NCBI GenBank assembly: GCA_947579605.1
Contig: OX388309.1
Span: 12,904,713-12,968,712, forward strand
Direction: 5' to 3'
Source: Athripsodes cinereus
Taxonomy: Eukaryota; Arthropoda; Insecta; Trichoptera; Leptoceridae
DNA length: 64,000 nucleotides
In this document: piece after piece, positions 1-12,600 of the stretch
Numbering within the stretch: position 1 is the stretch's first letter
Layout of the letters: each line of letters opens with the position of its first letter
Position numbers and translations under genes: made by a program
The notes under the pieces: generated by a model
Told to the model about the DNA's origin: nothing
The model's input: only the letters and a program-made list of their open reading frames with translations
Database searches by the model: none

Positions 1-150
1 TCTCTTATGTTGCGCAGCTAAGACGTTTCCCTTCTACCAGGACCACGCTGCCCCTCAATTTTCAAACAAACTATACTTATCATCCCGCAGAACGTGACCC
101 AGATAAAAGTAATGCATGGCCATAATTACACTTACCCAACATAAGATCTA
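1..150 (-). pseudogene. RTE-type non-LTR reverse transcriptase, C-terminal relic (cut by window edge)
   Basis: Read on the minus strand, this stretch encodes a GHVLRDDKYSLFEN segment, then a stop and a frameshift, then GQRGPGRRETS and LRNIR. This is the order seen in the C-terminal region of RTE-like endonuclease/reverse transcriptases: a GH(V/I)xR motif, then a basic G-R-x-G-R-R linker, then a W/LxxNIR segment. The fragment at 39990-40570 has the same order (FGHIFRGEKYALLQL). The copy is broken by at least one stop and one frame change and runs off the left edge. Assignment is by motif pattern only. Confidence 0.5.
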
Positions 151-553
151 TTGAGGGAACTTGCTTCACATCAATGATCCCATATTCACAAGCCGAAACA
201 CTTTCACAGAAAGAAATCTGAACGATCTATTATATTACATAGTCCTTGCACGAGACAGATTAATGACCAGGCGAGGCTAACTGCGGAGGTAAGTACTACT
301 TTTAGACAATGTTTTCATACGATTTTTGCTCCAAAGATATAGGTATAATTCCCTGGGAATTGAGTGAAGATAATTAGAGATTGGCAGAGCTTACAAACGT
401 GTGGTCATAGGATATCTTTTGGGTCTCAAATTTACCATATAACTGTTCTTCTTCCTTTCTTTTTGTGCATGTTTTCGCCTTGCGGACTCCATTTGATTTG
501 AGCTGTGCGGGGTATGATATAGTGGAAGTATTAATTTATTGGTGGTTCATGAT
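151..553. other. Unassigned AT-rich sequence
   Basis: No coding frame, repeat or RNA gene recognised. It may hold further decayed RTE sequence upstream of the relic at the window edge. Confidence 0.4.
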
Positions 554-556
554 CAG

Positions 557-738
557 CAGGGTTTCTCTTGACACAATATAAATACGATCTTTATCTAATC
601 TTGATCATAATCATACGACGCGCGAAGGGACTATGGTCAAAAATATCTCGAGATTGGTACGCACGTATTTTTGACCAATAGTCACTTCGTGCGTCGTATG
701 ATTAAGATCGTATTTAGATTTTGTCAAGAGTAACCCTA
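557..738. mobile_element. MITE, family A copy 1 (CWG target duplication)
   Basis: A 182-bp near-palindrome whose ends begin AGGGTT(T/A)CTCTTGAC on both strands. The arms also contain matching CATACGACGC(G/A)CGAAG-type segments, so almost the whole element folds on itself. It is flanked by CAG on the left and CTG on the right, a 3-bp CWG target with one mismatch. It carries no coding sequence. The terminal sequence is shared with 9910-10111 and with the ends of 41188-47076. Three-bp duplications are typical of the PIF/Harbinger group, but the superfamily is inferred. Confidence 0.75.
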
Positions 739-741
739 CTG

Positions 742-1819
742 TATTATATTTTTTAAACATGAAATTTGTCTGAATGTGCTATCGACATTTTGTATAATAT
801 CGACACCGTTTGTTTACAAACAAATTCTACAAAATACCGACGTCATACGATTAATATATATATATATTTAAGTATATAGTTTCTGTTTATCCAGAATTTG
901 ACAGACGTATTATTATGACGTAAATATGTTGAAAACAAACACACATGAACATAGATTTTGTCCTATTAGGCCGAGCTGAGTCACAGCGCAGAACGATCAT
1001 AATAAATGTTATTTTCTATAATGAAAGTCTGGTGAAGTTTGGATAAAACAATTTTCTTATTAGGTATTACTTCTGAATGAACAATCATACTTTTTTATAT
1101 ATTTACTTGTTGTTTATTATTACAATACATCGATGAATAAATACTTATATTACCTTTAATAATTAAAATTATTTATTTATTGTTGCCACTTTCTTATGAG
1201 TCATTAAAAAATAAACACTTCCACATTCACTTTATTAATCGCGAGCCGGCTTATCATGCCTTCTATAAATATATCGAGAAATCTACAACATCTTCTCTTT
1301 GATCTTTAATCGTTTGCATTACTTTACAACTTTGCTAAAATAATCAGATTTTTTTAGATGAGTGGGTATTCTTACTATTCAAAACAATACCCAGCCGTGG
1401 CCAACGTATATCCTATATTAAATAGACTAGAGAAATTTCTAGCCAAGTATATTGACGTACAGTAGGCCTTATAAGGCACTACCCCCGTTTCTATTTCTCC
1501 GTGCACTAACTAATATAGGAACGTTTTAGTAAGTCTACATTGGTATTCTATAAACTGTAAAATTATTCCTAATTAGAATTAGAACTTGTATTATATAGAA
1601 TGCAAATGTTAGTTCGAGAGAACTTTAAAATAAAATTTTGGAACGTTTTTATTTTAGTTTGAATCAACATACTCGTAGAATAGTGGGTATTATTTATTTT
1701 TGAAACTTATATCGTCACTTTCATAAGTGAAATTATCGTCTCGGTTGACATTTTATAAAAATTGGAATAAAATAATCATAAAAGGGGCGTGTTTCTTTGG
1801 CTGGCTACCTACCACCTAC
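742..1819. other. Unassigned AT-rich sequence
   Basis: Contains a short AT dinucleotide run near 855-870 and nothing else I can assign. No open frame of plausible composition. Confidence 0.4.
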
Positions 1820-2320
1820 ACAAATGTTACACGACGATATAATATAGGTAAGATGTATGTAAGTATGGCCGCACATGAAAGCGTGAATGACATAATTAAT
1901 GACAATAATTATACCTTTACAAATGTTACACGACAATATAATATAGGTAATATGTATGTAAGTATGGCCGCACATGAAAGCGTGAATGACATAATTAATG
2001 ACAATAATTATACCTTTACAAATGTAACACGATAATATAATATAAGTAATATGTATGTAAGTATGGCCGCACATGAAAGCGTGAATGACATACATAATTA
2101 ATGACAATAATTATACCTTTACAAATGTTACACGACAATATAATATAAGTAATATGTATGTAAGTATGGCCGCACATGAAAGCGTGAATGACATACATAA
2201 TTAATGACAATAATTATACCTTAACAAATGTTACACGACAATATAATATAGGTAATATGTATGTTAGTATGGCCGCACATGAAAGCGTAAATGACATAAT
2301 TAATGACAATAATTATAATA
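1820..2320. repeat. Tandem array, five units of 99-103 bp
   Basis: Units start near 1820, 1919, 2018, 2121 and 2224, giving periods of 99, 99, 103 and 103 bp. The two longer units carry an extra ACAT after GTGAATGACAT. Units are highly similar (ACAAATGTTACACGAC start, GGCCGCACATGAAAGCG in the middle). The repeat length is a multiple of three in two steps, so long frames appear on both strands (1727-2035 plus, 1805-2107 and 2016-2210 minus). These are by-products of the array, not genes. Confidence 0.95.
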
Positions 2321-3442
2321 AATAAGGCGTCCCGCTTTACACCGCAGATAGAATATTATGAATAATAATATTAGGTGAGAAAATTAAATTAAAATTTATT
2401 ATCATACTTTATAATTAGAAACGGGGGGAAAAAATCACGGTCACCCTCTCGTGCGACAAAAAATAAAATATTCTAAAATGTAATAAACAATATATACTGA
2501 CATGTGATAACATTGTTGTGCCTTGTTAATTTACATTAAATTTGATTAATCATTATGTATGTAAGCTTGTATGTCTAAAGTATATTTTTTTTTAATCTTC
2601 ATTAGGTATAGCCCGTCCGATATAATAAAACAACATAATTGTGATGAATTTATTATTTTTTTAGGTCCGTCCATAAATTTGAATATAAAATCAGTTATTA
2701 ACAAACCCTTTTCAATTACATTATTTCCATATTCGATAGCAAATTTTCTAAATTTATGCCACTCACGTGATAAATGTCTTAGAATTTCGTAATTTGTGAA
2801 AATTGTTAATTTATTTTTTACGTATGCCACCCATCCTGAGTGACCCACCCATCCTTAATCATATTGACATGGAAAGGTCGAAAAGCATTTTGATTATATA
2901 TAGTTAATCCTTTGGCTACCTTATTTGTAGTGAATGCCGTGAAATATATATTTTTTTAAATGTTACATCTTTCAATTCAAAGCTCAAAAGATTTGTATTT
3001 GAATACATTTTTTTTCAGTGTTTTTGTAACAAAAGTGTTACATTTCTATACCTATTATGTAGGCTTACATATATATCACTTATTCAATATACAATAGTTT
3101 TGCGTAGAAAAAAATGGCTGTAGCTCGATATTTTATAGAAAAAAACCTTGAAAGAAAATGAAAAAACAATGAATGTTTCCAGAGTACACAAAAGGTCACC
3201 ACAGAACGAATTTGGTAACAAAAACACATAAAAATAATACCGGCAGTTTCTAGGCAGTAGCTTTATATGTATACACATTGCAAATCGCGAATTCAATTAT
3301 CCAAAGGTGATTTCGAACAATGGTGAAAGATGATTAAATAATACATTTCAGATATACCAATACAACTGGTGCTATGAGAATTGAAAAATACAACTGAGGT
3401 TTTCTATTAAAAAATGTTTTATTTCATCACATTTTATTATTT
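2321..3442. other. Unassigned AT-rich sequence
   Basis: Short frames on both strands around 2546-2848 overlap each other, have no recognisable motif and have the composition of random AT-rich DNA. Nothing else seen. Confidence 0.4.
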
Positions 3443-3545
3443 CTATACCATCAATCTTTTTCTCTACAAGCGGAGCCACCAGTTGTCCAACTGCATGTAT
3501 GTAATATACATGCCAGTTCTCCTATCCGTGCCAATAAAAACTATT
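3443..3545 (-). repeat. SINE-like family R, decayed minus-strand 3' part
   Basis: Contains TATACCATCA, a CCAACTGCATGTA segment and CGTGCCAATA in the order found in the 3' half of the clean minus-strand copy at 33314-33572, with many substitutions. Confidence 0.4.
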
Positions 3546-3744
3546 ACCCCGCGCTCATAGAAGCTGCCATAGGTCATTGACGTCCCATTTTTAATATTAA
3601 CAGAAAATCTAAGAACGCCAATGAACGGCTTGAAAATAATAGCATTATATTTGTTTTCACATTAATAAATAAGAAAGCGGTGGTCAGAAAAATACCGACA
3701 AAAAAAACATATTCACCTAACAGCACCCATTGAAGAAGTGATCT

Positions 3745-3970
3745 TCCACTCTTTTTCTTAAGTTTTCAGGTGTTCTGTAAAAGACAAGTGTTGTTCGAGA
3801 AAAACACATTTCACATCTTGAATTCAGCGATAAAATTTGCTACCTATTCTGAATGTCTTCATTTTTTGTTGGCATGAAGAACAGAACAAAGCTTGCACGT
3901 TCTTTAGGTATGACTAATCTACTGACAACCCTACTTGTGTAATATGCCGTGATGGTATAGTAATAAATAA
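3745..3970 (+). repeat. SINE-like family R, diverged copy
   Basis: Matches the family from its TAAGTTTTC...GT(C/T)CTGTAAAAG segment through CATCTTGAATTCAGCGAT, CTGAATGTCTTC and TTGGCA to the terminal GCCGTGATGGTATAG, followed by an ATAA-rich tail. Indels are present. See 33314-33572 for the defining copy. Confidence 0.6.
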
Positions 3971-5562
3971 TTTCTGAATAAAGCTCTGTATGGCGATTTT
4001 CACAAAATATCGCAGTACAAATTGTGTTGATTATTATTATGTTTGCATAAAATTTTCATAATTATCTGTAGATTCCTCGAAATCTTACATGTGATACTTA
4101 AAACTTATGTTTTGTTTAAATACAAAAAGGTATTTGTTTCAAAGAAGGCACTTAACAATGATATAAAACAAACTTTTCAAGTTGATTTAGATTTAAAGTT
4201 AATTGACATATTTACTATCATGTCATATAAGCTGCGTCTATACTTATTCATTCATTAGGGCACTCTTTGTGTTATTCAGTGTCAATTGCATTCTCTACCC
4301 ACACACTCTGTACGACGAATGGAGCAAAAGAATAGATTTGACCATGCGCTCTTTAGATTGTATGAATGACAAAAAATATCTACCTATTGCGCTATTAACT
4401 ACATTATCTAGAAAAGTTCTGAATATAAACTACTCTTTTATAAACATTGCTGTGTACTTGCTCCCATTGTTGTGCCAATGGTCATTTAAGTTTTATTTAG
4501 ATCACAAGGAGATGAGTGTTACATACAGTGACGTACTTCCACTATATGTAAAGAAGTACCGCATGCATACCAAACAAGCTGGGTATTATTCATAACTGTA
4601 ATTAAAAAATAATGAGAATTTGAAATGTTTCAATTCGTAAACGAAATTGAAAATCAAGCGATGGGAAAAGGTGGGGGAAGTAGAATGTCGGGTGTTTTTT
4701 TTTTTTTAATTCCTATTCAATTCTATTCAGATCATAGAAATAATAAAATAAATCAGTATGAATGCAGAACAAATATAAATTATTAAATATGAATTTTCAC
4801 AGTGTGAGCACAGACACCCTTCAACAAATATAAAAAGTCTAGTCACACCACTGATTACATTATGTATATACTAAGAATACCTTTAATATTGTATATTTCA
4901 TTTAAAAACATGAAAATAAAGGTAATAGGTCTAGTCTCCTATATTAAAGTCAATTATAGCAAAACTATGATAAAATAAATTGAGTTACAACATTGCTCCA
5001 GTACCCACAAGATTTAATAGTATATTTAATTAAAACGACCTTATTCGCCAATATCAATATCCAGCATTTTATTTTGCTTCAATAAAATCTAATTAAAATT
5101 TAATAATCTATCAACCGACGCAGAGCAGAGCTCCATAGTAAATTGGATGCCTACTCAGTACTCACCCTATCTAGGCAGGCTGAAATAGGTAATAGCGTAT
5201 GTATATATATTGATTTCAATTACTTTTATAAAATTTATTTTTCAATTTAAAAATGCTGTATTTGTTATAAAAAAGACACGTTTTTGATAGGATAGGTAAA
5301 TCTATTATATAAATACATAATTAACAAATATAATTTTACTTCATTAGATCGCCACGTCAATGTGTAAGAATGTGAATAAAATATCTGTTTATTTTTTTAT
5401 GTTTTAAGTCATTAAGACTTTTTAACTTGTATCAAAAACATTGAATTTAAACTTTATTTTAGAAATTCGTTGCAATAATGTACAAGAATTGTTTAAAACT
5501 TAAGCGTGTTTTCTAATTGATCAAGATAAAATTAATATTAGCATTACAAAAAAAAAAAAAAG

Positions 5563-5613
<51 letters not shown>

Positions 5614-6149
5614 TAAGCTTATCGGGAAAAGTTAAAGAGAATTTGGAAAACAGTTCTTCCGATAATATCCCATAAAATTTCTACGTTGAATAGTCTATAA
5701 AAGTACATTGCAAGATTACATAACGAATTTTCCCAATAATGAATTGAAGTCGTCAAACATCATTTTACGTTTTGTTTTCACATCATTAGATTAAGCTTAT
5801 AGCCTGTTTAGCCGCAATAATAAAAATTTGTTTTGATCGACGTTTTTCAAAATGGGGTAGTCAGCAAATTAAGTTCAGAATAATATTTATGTTTATTAGT
5901 TAATAAAAATAATTATATAAATAAATAAAAATTGTTATTAAAAAATAATTTTATGATTCATCATTAAATTTTCACTAAATTTGAAAATACATTTTCTGAT
6001 GTCAATAGTAGTATTCAAGTTCAAGTACCTACCTAAATAATTGGATAACACAGATTTATTTTAGTTGAAATTATACTCGTATGCGTGTTTGTATTGGGAG
6101 GATTAGCAAATGCAAATGCATACGATAACCGTTTAACGATTCATAAAGT
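3971..6149. other. Unassigned AT-rich sequence with a poly-A run
   Basis: Holds a 130-codon frame (4203-4595) with no recognisable motif and a compositionally ordinary protein; I do not accept it as a gene. The only marked structure is the A-run at 5548-5609. Confidence 0.4.
5548..5609. repeat. Poly-A run, about 62 bp with one G
   Basis: An almost pure A homopolymer interrupted by a single G. It could be a retroposon tail, but I see no recognisable retroposon body upstream. The assembled length is likely unreliable. Confidence 0.9.
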
Positions 6150-6290
6150 TGATGGTGCGAAATACAGAGGGATATAGACATCATTGGCATCAGGAATTGT
6201 AAGAGTGCATGCCAAGATTGGAAGAGATGGAGGCGAATGTTGGAGGAGGCCAAGGCTCATAACGGGCTGTAGAGCAACTGGTGATGATGG
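6150..6290 (+). pseudogene. Possible non-LTR RT C-terminal relic
   Basis: One plus-strand frame reads CQDWKRWRRMLEEAKAHNGL followed by stops and a GAT-rich run. The pattern (Q-D-R-x-x-W-R-x-x-x-x-E-A-K...GL then stop) resembles the extreme C-terminus of RTE/Jockey-type RTs. The match is short and has no upstream support. Confidence 0.3.
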
Positions 6291-7832
6291 CGCGAAATCC
6301 TATGAGACATGATGGTGCCATTAAAATGTCTGCATTGCTAGATTAGAAGTCTTTAACTTGACCCTTTCATCAAATCGTAGCCTGGTAAATCCTTGATTGT
6401 TATGTCAAGTTTCATAAATTTTGTAGTGAATCTTCAATGTACCCTTTCAGGAAGTTTTAACATGTAGATAATCTAGGTGCTGTTTTTGTACACTTGGTTG
6501 TTACTTAAGCTATAAGAAGACTTGTACAAGTATTCGATCAAGGGATAATTATTATTCATTTATGACATTTCACCCGGTACGAGAGTCGTGAATTGATACT
6601 TTGAAATGTTATGTTTATTAATTTATGTATTTATTTTGAGGTGCAAAACAGATGTTTGATACTACATATTATTAATTTAATCAGCAAAATCACACAAATA
6701 ATCATGGATCTAAGCCATACACACAATATCAACATTCATTCGATCTCACACAGACATCTCGCAAATAAACTCTCATATCTAAATTTAACATTCACACCAT
6801 TATAATTTATTCAACAAACAAATCCTTAAGTATATACATATATAAAACAATATATATAAAATTAATTAAAACTATTTTTTCACCCTTGTAAAGAAAAATA
6901 AAAATATTCATTAAATACGGCATAAACGAACACATTCCAACACTCAACCCACCAAAGGAACAGCACCCGAACCGAAAATAAGACTCCCAATCTACTTTTT
7001 GAAATTAAGAACTTGTGGTCTCAACTAGCTCATATTTTGAAAAGTTCTTGTTATAAAATAATGTCATCCATTCTATATATTGGATTTCTTGTGGAAACAT
7101 CTTGTCATGACACATGCGCCAATCTCGAAACACTACCGTATATCCTGGCGAGGGGCAGAATTTCGTACCATAAGTAAAGGCTTAAGCCAAGTCTCTGCTT
7201 TGCTGTACCTACATAGTAAAACAGTAAAAACTATCATCTTATTTTAACTCTTGCCCAAAAAAATGTGATCCATGAAATACGTGATGGTTTTTCGCAGTCA
7301 TAACACCTATGCGATACTAATCCCATATAGCATACAATGAAGTTTTGCCTGTTTTGTGGGGTACTATTTGAATGACACTACACCTTATTTGCCGAATACA
7401 AATATACATATTTGGGTTACGGTTTTTGTCACATACCATGTACGGAATAAAACAGTAAAATGGTGTAAAAAAACTATTGCCTTATAATAAAAATAAAAAC
7501 ACTTTATATTAGGTTTATCTATGAATAATGCATGTTGAATTGTTGCATAGATAAATATATAATATATAAATATACGCAAATCAGTAGAAAAGCTTTATCA
7601 TATTCATAAAGTAAAGAAATAATTTTGAGTGAGAATTAAGTATGATTAAAACTAATAATTATTTGTCATTTTTTTCCTACTAATAAATTCATGTCAATCT
7701 TTCGTAAATAGGTGTGTATAAACGGTTAATCGTGACTTTAAATATGTATAAATATATATCAACAGATTTCAAATATAATCTTTGGGATCATTAAATCATC
7801 CGCAGACACATTTTTCGTAAGTCTTTTTTTCT
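6291..7832. other. Unassigned AT-rich sequence
   Basis: Two 64-codon frames (6611-6805 plus, 7385-7579 minus) have no motif. No repeat or RNA gene recognised. Confidence 0.4.
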
Positions 7833-7912
7833 CTTTTTGAGGATTAATTTTATATTATTTTGTTAACACTGTTATGTAATGATGATGTGCAAAAAGAATA
7901 AATAAATAAATT
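7833..7912 (+). repeat. LINE-type 3' tail, GATGTGC family
   Basis: Shares TTATTTTGTTAACACTGTTATGTAATGATGATGTGC-type sequence and an AATAAATAAATAAA tail with 38519-38690 and 48455-48608. Only the distal half is preserved, so the left stem arm is missing. Confidence 0.55.
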
Positions 7913-8145
7913 TTAAAAAAATTGAGACAAGATGTTTAATATAAAATCCATCTTTAGTGTCAGTGTGATCATAATTTGCAAAACATTTAATTTTATATGC
8001 ATTACATTTACTATTTCTTATTAATCAGTTAAAATTATTTTAAAATAATAAATCAGATAAAATCGCCTGAGTATTCAATTATATGATGATGGTTGACGTT
8101 ATATCCAATATAAGGTAAATTACCAAAAAAAATATCTATCAAAAC

Positions 8146-8200
8146 CCTCTCGCCGTGTGTCAGGTGGGGTAGGCAGAGGGAACGGAACGCCGATAAATAA
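8146..8200 (-). pseudogene. RTE-type element 3' end (RSVxSAYPT segment)
   Basis: The minus strand reads R-R-S-V-P-S-A-Y-P-T and then degrades. It matches the last codons of the RTE relic at 45115-45940, which ends RSVLSAYPTRDTA then stop. The corresponding DNA word, GTGGGGTAGGCAGAG, recurs at 27.9, 45.1 and (inverted) 55.4 kb. Confidence 0.55.
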
Positions 8201-9348
8201 ATTCAGGGATATAAAATAATATAATCGCTTTTAATAACGCTTAAAAATTTTCATATATAATTTCTAACTCGGTGATTCTCTGTAACAATTTAATTGAAAT
8301 GTAATAATTAGTTTTGTAGAAAGATAAACAGTTATGTAGATGCCTAATATTGTAAGAGATATTATTGATATACACTTGTAGTACAATAAGTATTTAGGAA
8401 TAGATCCAATGATTAAAAAATTAATATAACTATTTTAAAAATATTCAAATGAATTAAAAATTATATGAATATGCCAATAAAGACTATAGGTACTCTTAAT
8501 TAAATTAATCAATGATTCATAGAGGTTTTTACTCACATTTTACGAATCTCAATAGGGGTAGTTCTCAGTACAGCCATGTAGGAAAATTAGAAAATATCAA
8601 AAGTTCACTTCACCAACAACGAAAACTCTTTAGAAATTATCCCATAATAATAGTTCTCACTTTTTAACAATGTGTATAATAATAAACTTTGACTACAAAA
8701 AGTTTATTAATCTAATTAAAAACTCATCAACTTCCGCCAAAAATATCTACAAAAAAGTTTCAAGGAAAAAGTTTTCAAATCATTGTCGATAAATATTCAA
8801 GAAATCACAAAGTTCAAAGTCATTGATGTTTCTCAATCGATTAATGTTTTTAACGTAGAGTTCAATGTTTTCCTTTTAACATTAATACCCGTAACTAATC
8901 AGTTTGTTAATCGTGTATATATATTGTAATCGTGGTTAATAATAACCCCCCCTTTCATGGCACATCTCATACGTTTTATGTACGGTTTGATACTGAAGCG
9001 AACAATATAACTGCCTCGGTGTTTCCTTCAAAAAAGGAACAGTACTATGTAGTTGTTGGATTTGGCATAGCTAACAGGCATGCGCGAACTTTCAACGAAT
9101 TGGTTTCGTATTTTCTTATGGTAATCAGTGGTTAAGTGAAAATCGGAATGATTTTATATTTGGATATTAAAACTCCACTCAAGTATCATCTATCACCCCA
9201 TTACTTGCTGAAATTTAATCTTAGAGAAATAACAAATCTAGGCATTAAAACTTCACAAATATTAACAAAATGTTAATTAAGTTTTTTTTTCAAAAAAATA
9301 AACATATCAGTTATTTTAGAAGGATTAACTATGTAACAGTTACGAGAC
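8201..9348. other. Unassigned AT-rich sequence
   Basis: No recognisable feature. The frame at 8932-9135 begins with GTG and has no motif. Confidence 0.4.
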
Positions 9349-9530
9349 ATTTTGAATGTTTTTTAAATATTCTACAATGCACATCCTTTACTTGATTATT
9401 TAAATCGCGATCGATTTTGGTAAACCTATACCATTGACGAGCGATATAATACTAGTACCGAAATCGATCGCGATTTAAATAATCTAGTAACGGATGTGCA
9501 TTGTAGAATATTTAAAAAAACATTCAAAAT
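9349..9530. mobile_element. Palindromic fold-back/MITE, 182 bp
   Basis: The left arm (9349-9420) and right arm (9458-9530) are inverted copies over roughly 70 bp with few mismatches. Both include ATTTTGAATG outermost, TACAATGCACATCC in the middle and ATCGCGATCGATTT innermost. A loop of about 35 bp separates them. I found no convincing target duplication. The termini differ from both other MITE families in the window, so this is probably a separate fold-back family. Confidence 0.8.
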
Positions 9531-9909
9531 AAACATATTTTTGCAGCAAGATTAAAACTTGTTGCATTCGTCAAAACGGTTAAACACTATCTTAAAACTC
9601 ATTTTATGGCAAATTATATTTTCTATTTTTTTTATACCTATTCAAACTAAATATTTGTTAGCTTATTAACAAGAAAAATAACTGGCAATAAGGTGAAAGA
9701 TGAATCCAATTAATGGAATCACCTTTATTAGAGTTTACAAGTTAGTGCATTCAGTTATTCTAGTACCAACGCAATGTAGACATGGACATTGCTGAACTAG
9801 GTTCAAAAGAGTACAAATACATAACAAATTGTTCTATTGAAAAGGATGTGTGGTCTGTAAAATAAAGTGCGTAGTATTGTCGTACGTGAAGAGTGTGCAA
9901 CGAAAACTG

Positions 9910-10111
9910 TAGGGCTACTCTTGACACAATCTAAATACGTTCTTAATCTAGTCTTGATCTTAGTCATACGACGCGCGAAGGGACTATAGTAAAAAATACT
10001 GCACTACTGCTACCGCGAGATTGGTAAGCACATATTTTTGACAAATAGTCACTTTTCGCGTCGTATGATTAAGATTATGATCGTATTAAGATTTTGTCAA
10101 GAGTAACCCTA
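9910..10111. mobile_element. MITE, family A copy 2 (CTG target duplication)
   Basis: A 202-bp palindromic element with termini TAGGGCTACTCTTGACA and, on the other strand, TAGGGTTACTCTTGACA. It is flanked by exact CTG copies at 9907-9909 and 10112-10114. It is homologous along its length to 557-738, with a small extra segment near the centre. There is no coding capacity. Confidence 0.85.
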
Positions 10112-10139
10112 CTGAGGTTATAAGGTTACAAGAATAAAA

Positions 10140-10400
10140 ATGAATTAACTAAGGTGGCTTGAGCACATGGAAAGAATTAAGGATTAAGAATTAAGGATAT
10201 TAAAGACAATCTTCACAAGAATGTCGAGGACAGAATGACTAAGATAGTAAACATGACTGAGAGGAAAAGTGCTTAGAGGAGAACAAATAAACAAAATCCT
10301 AAGGGTGAACAGGTATTGAGCACATTGAATAGAAAAACATGCATGAGAATGACGGATGCGAAAGTGCGTACAAGGCCAAAAAGAAAAGTACATCAAAATA
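10140..10400 (+). pseudogene. Possible RTE-type RT relic
   Basis: Reads RWLEHMERIKD near the start, resembling the RWFGHVERMD motif of the RTE family seen at 45115-45940, and NRKTCMR further on. Stops and indels are frequent. This is a motif-level resemblance only. Confidence 0.3.
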
Positions 10401-10810
10401 AGAGTTAAATATTTTCTGTGTATTTTTTATTAAAAGGTACGTACATTTATACTTTTATTGCTCACTTAAAATTAGCTCGAGAGCTTTACTTAAACAGAAT
10501 AACAACCTCAAAGTAATAATAATATATTTTACGTTAATGATTATTGTTAAAATTGAAAATTGATTTCTCAGAGTTCAAACTTTCCTTTACAATGACTATT
10601 AAAGGGTATTTATTATTTCAATTGAGTAACGATTATTTGACACTTAATGATGACATTCTATAATCCAATATTAATGTTTTAATCCAATTGAAATAACATC
10701 TTTATGAATATGAAATACATAATATAACAATGATTAATTTTATTAATTCACTAGATGTCTATTCAATTCATTATTCGCTTTTTCCCTTGCTTGCACATTT
10801 TTTTTAAATT

Positions 10811-10971
10811 ATGTATCTGAGTTTAGTAATAAATCCAAATACAACCTTATACACCTTTCACAGTAAGCTAAAAGCTTTTGTTATGAAAGGGTAGTTTTCC
10901 AGCACCTGGTATCGAACCGCGAACCTCATTTAAACGAGTCCGAGACTCTAACTCCGGGCTACCGACGAACA
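10811..10971 (-). mobile_element. tRNA-derived SINE, minus strand, diverged
   Basis: On the minus strand it begins GTTCGTCGGTAGCCCGGAG (box A region), has GGTTCGATACC-like box B, then a GTGAAAGGTGTATAAGG body and a TTGTATTTGG...end. It is homologous to the copies at 44629-44794 and 63454-63616, with more substitutions. Confidence 0.75.
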
Positions 10972-12479
10972 CTAGGTTAATGTAGATGAAAAAGGTAGCA
11001 GAGGGATTCAATCAAGGATATCTTCTTTGAATGTTCAAGATACTACCATCAAGCTACCAAGAACTGCACAAATTTTGCACCAGTACCTTGTCGATATTGA
11101 AGATGGGTTAATTCAGTATGAAAACTCTAAAGAAAGTTAATTAAAAACTTCTTACCTTCGTATTTTATACCTTTATTGGTTCCATTTAAATAATATTTAT
11201 TTTGTTAAAACCATCAAATCATGCAAAATAATACGTTGAATTAGTAAGCAAAAGACGAAAATTGAATAACTGCTTAAGCTCATAAATCTTGTTTGATGAG
11301 TAGCAATGTCTGGTTAGTATGGTAGGCTTTTAGTTAGGGTAGTATGGTAGTTTGGTGCGGCTTTTTTTTCATCTCAACAAGGCGCATACAACCATAATTC
11401 AATCAAGAATTTCTCCGTGAAATGGATACTCGTAAATTTCTTTATGAAAAATGATGATGCGTGTGAAATATGATATAAATAAACATAAAATTATCTCCGG
11501 GATATTCCACATTAACAAACAACTCGGAGATGAATCATATCGGATTTTTCTTCAACAGCACAATATTATTTTGTTACGAATTTGAATAAAACCAGGTATT
11601 ACTTACGTATGAATAAATGAATGATACAAACTATATTGGTATTTTAAAAATACGTATTCACCAAAAACACATATCTGAGAAAATTTCTGCTTCAGGCAAA
11701 ATATATTATGTATCAATGTATTTCCATCCAACCATAACACGATTCATCCCATGAATTCAGTAACTATTGAGTGTATTTTATTAGGTACAAAACTATGCTA
11801 CAATTTGTCCGCAACAATAAAACATTTAGTAGGAAAGGCAGCCAACCTTACCAAATTATTTTTTTGTATTATCTTCTTGTCGACCCGAATATAAAAATAC
11901 ATTGTTACAACAAACATGAAACATTCAACAACGTGCCAAAAGACATTTTTAAGAGAAAGAAATCTTCATTTTCTTTTTTCAGAATAATAAAATGAGTTCC
12001 AACGCCACCTGGGTCGCACGCGAATCTCATAGTAGGTATGGGAGTTCTATTGCTATAATAAATATATCCTTAGGTCTCATGGGACGCAGTCGACAATTAA
12101 TCATCCATACATTTTTTATTCAACATCGTTATATGATCTATGTTATTAGGTATCCTTTTTACCTCATAATATGTTCAAAATTTGTAAAAGTCTTGTCAGC
12201 AAATATTGTGAACATTTGATTAATTTTAACTACAAAGAAGTCTGGGAAATTAGGAATATACTATAATCTTTCTTTTTACTTTAGATATTATTTTGAATGA
12301 ATAAAATATGATCAATTCTATCTATAGTACTTTTTTATTTTATTTCATTTATTCTGTAAGGATCAGACAGTTGAAACAATTAGTACAAACATTAAAAGAC
12401 AACAATGAGCAAACTAATTAAGATCCCTTTCTAACCAATCTAAAAAACATAAATTTGAGACATAAAATGATAAAACACA
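10972..12479. other. Unassigned AT-rich sequence
   Basis: Two 74-75 codon frames (11771-11995, 11992-12219) show no motif. No other feature recognised. Confidence 0.4.
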
Positions 12480-12600
12480 TACAAATGTTAAAAAAATGTG
12501 AAAATGTAAATAAATGTAAAAAAATGGTAAAAATTTATAAAAATGTTAAAAATTATAAAAATGATAAAAATGTAAAAAGACTTGTCTTTTAAAATAGTAA
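12480..12600. repeat. Cryptic simple repeat, AAAAATGT-like
   Basis: Irregular reiteration of short A-rich words such as AAAATGTT, AAAATGTAAA and TTATAAAAATG. It probably arose by slippage. Confidence 0.7.

Noticed and set aside
1727..2210. Overlapping 64-102 codon frames on both strands
   Set aside because: They are translations of the 99/103-bp tandem array; repeat length divisible by three keeps frames open on both strands. No independent coding evidence.
1820..2320. CRISPR-like array
   Set aside because: Units are directly adjacent long repeats without unique spacers, and the context is eukaryotic.
4203..4595. 130-codon frame
   Set aside because: No recognisable domain and the sequence looks like ordinary intergenic translation; first codons overlap another random frame.
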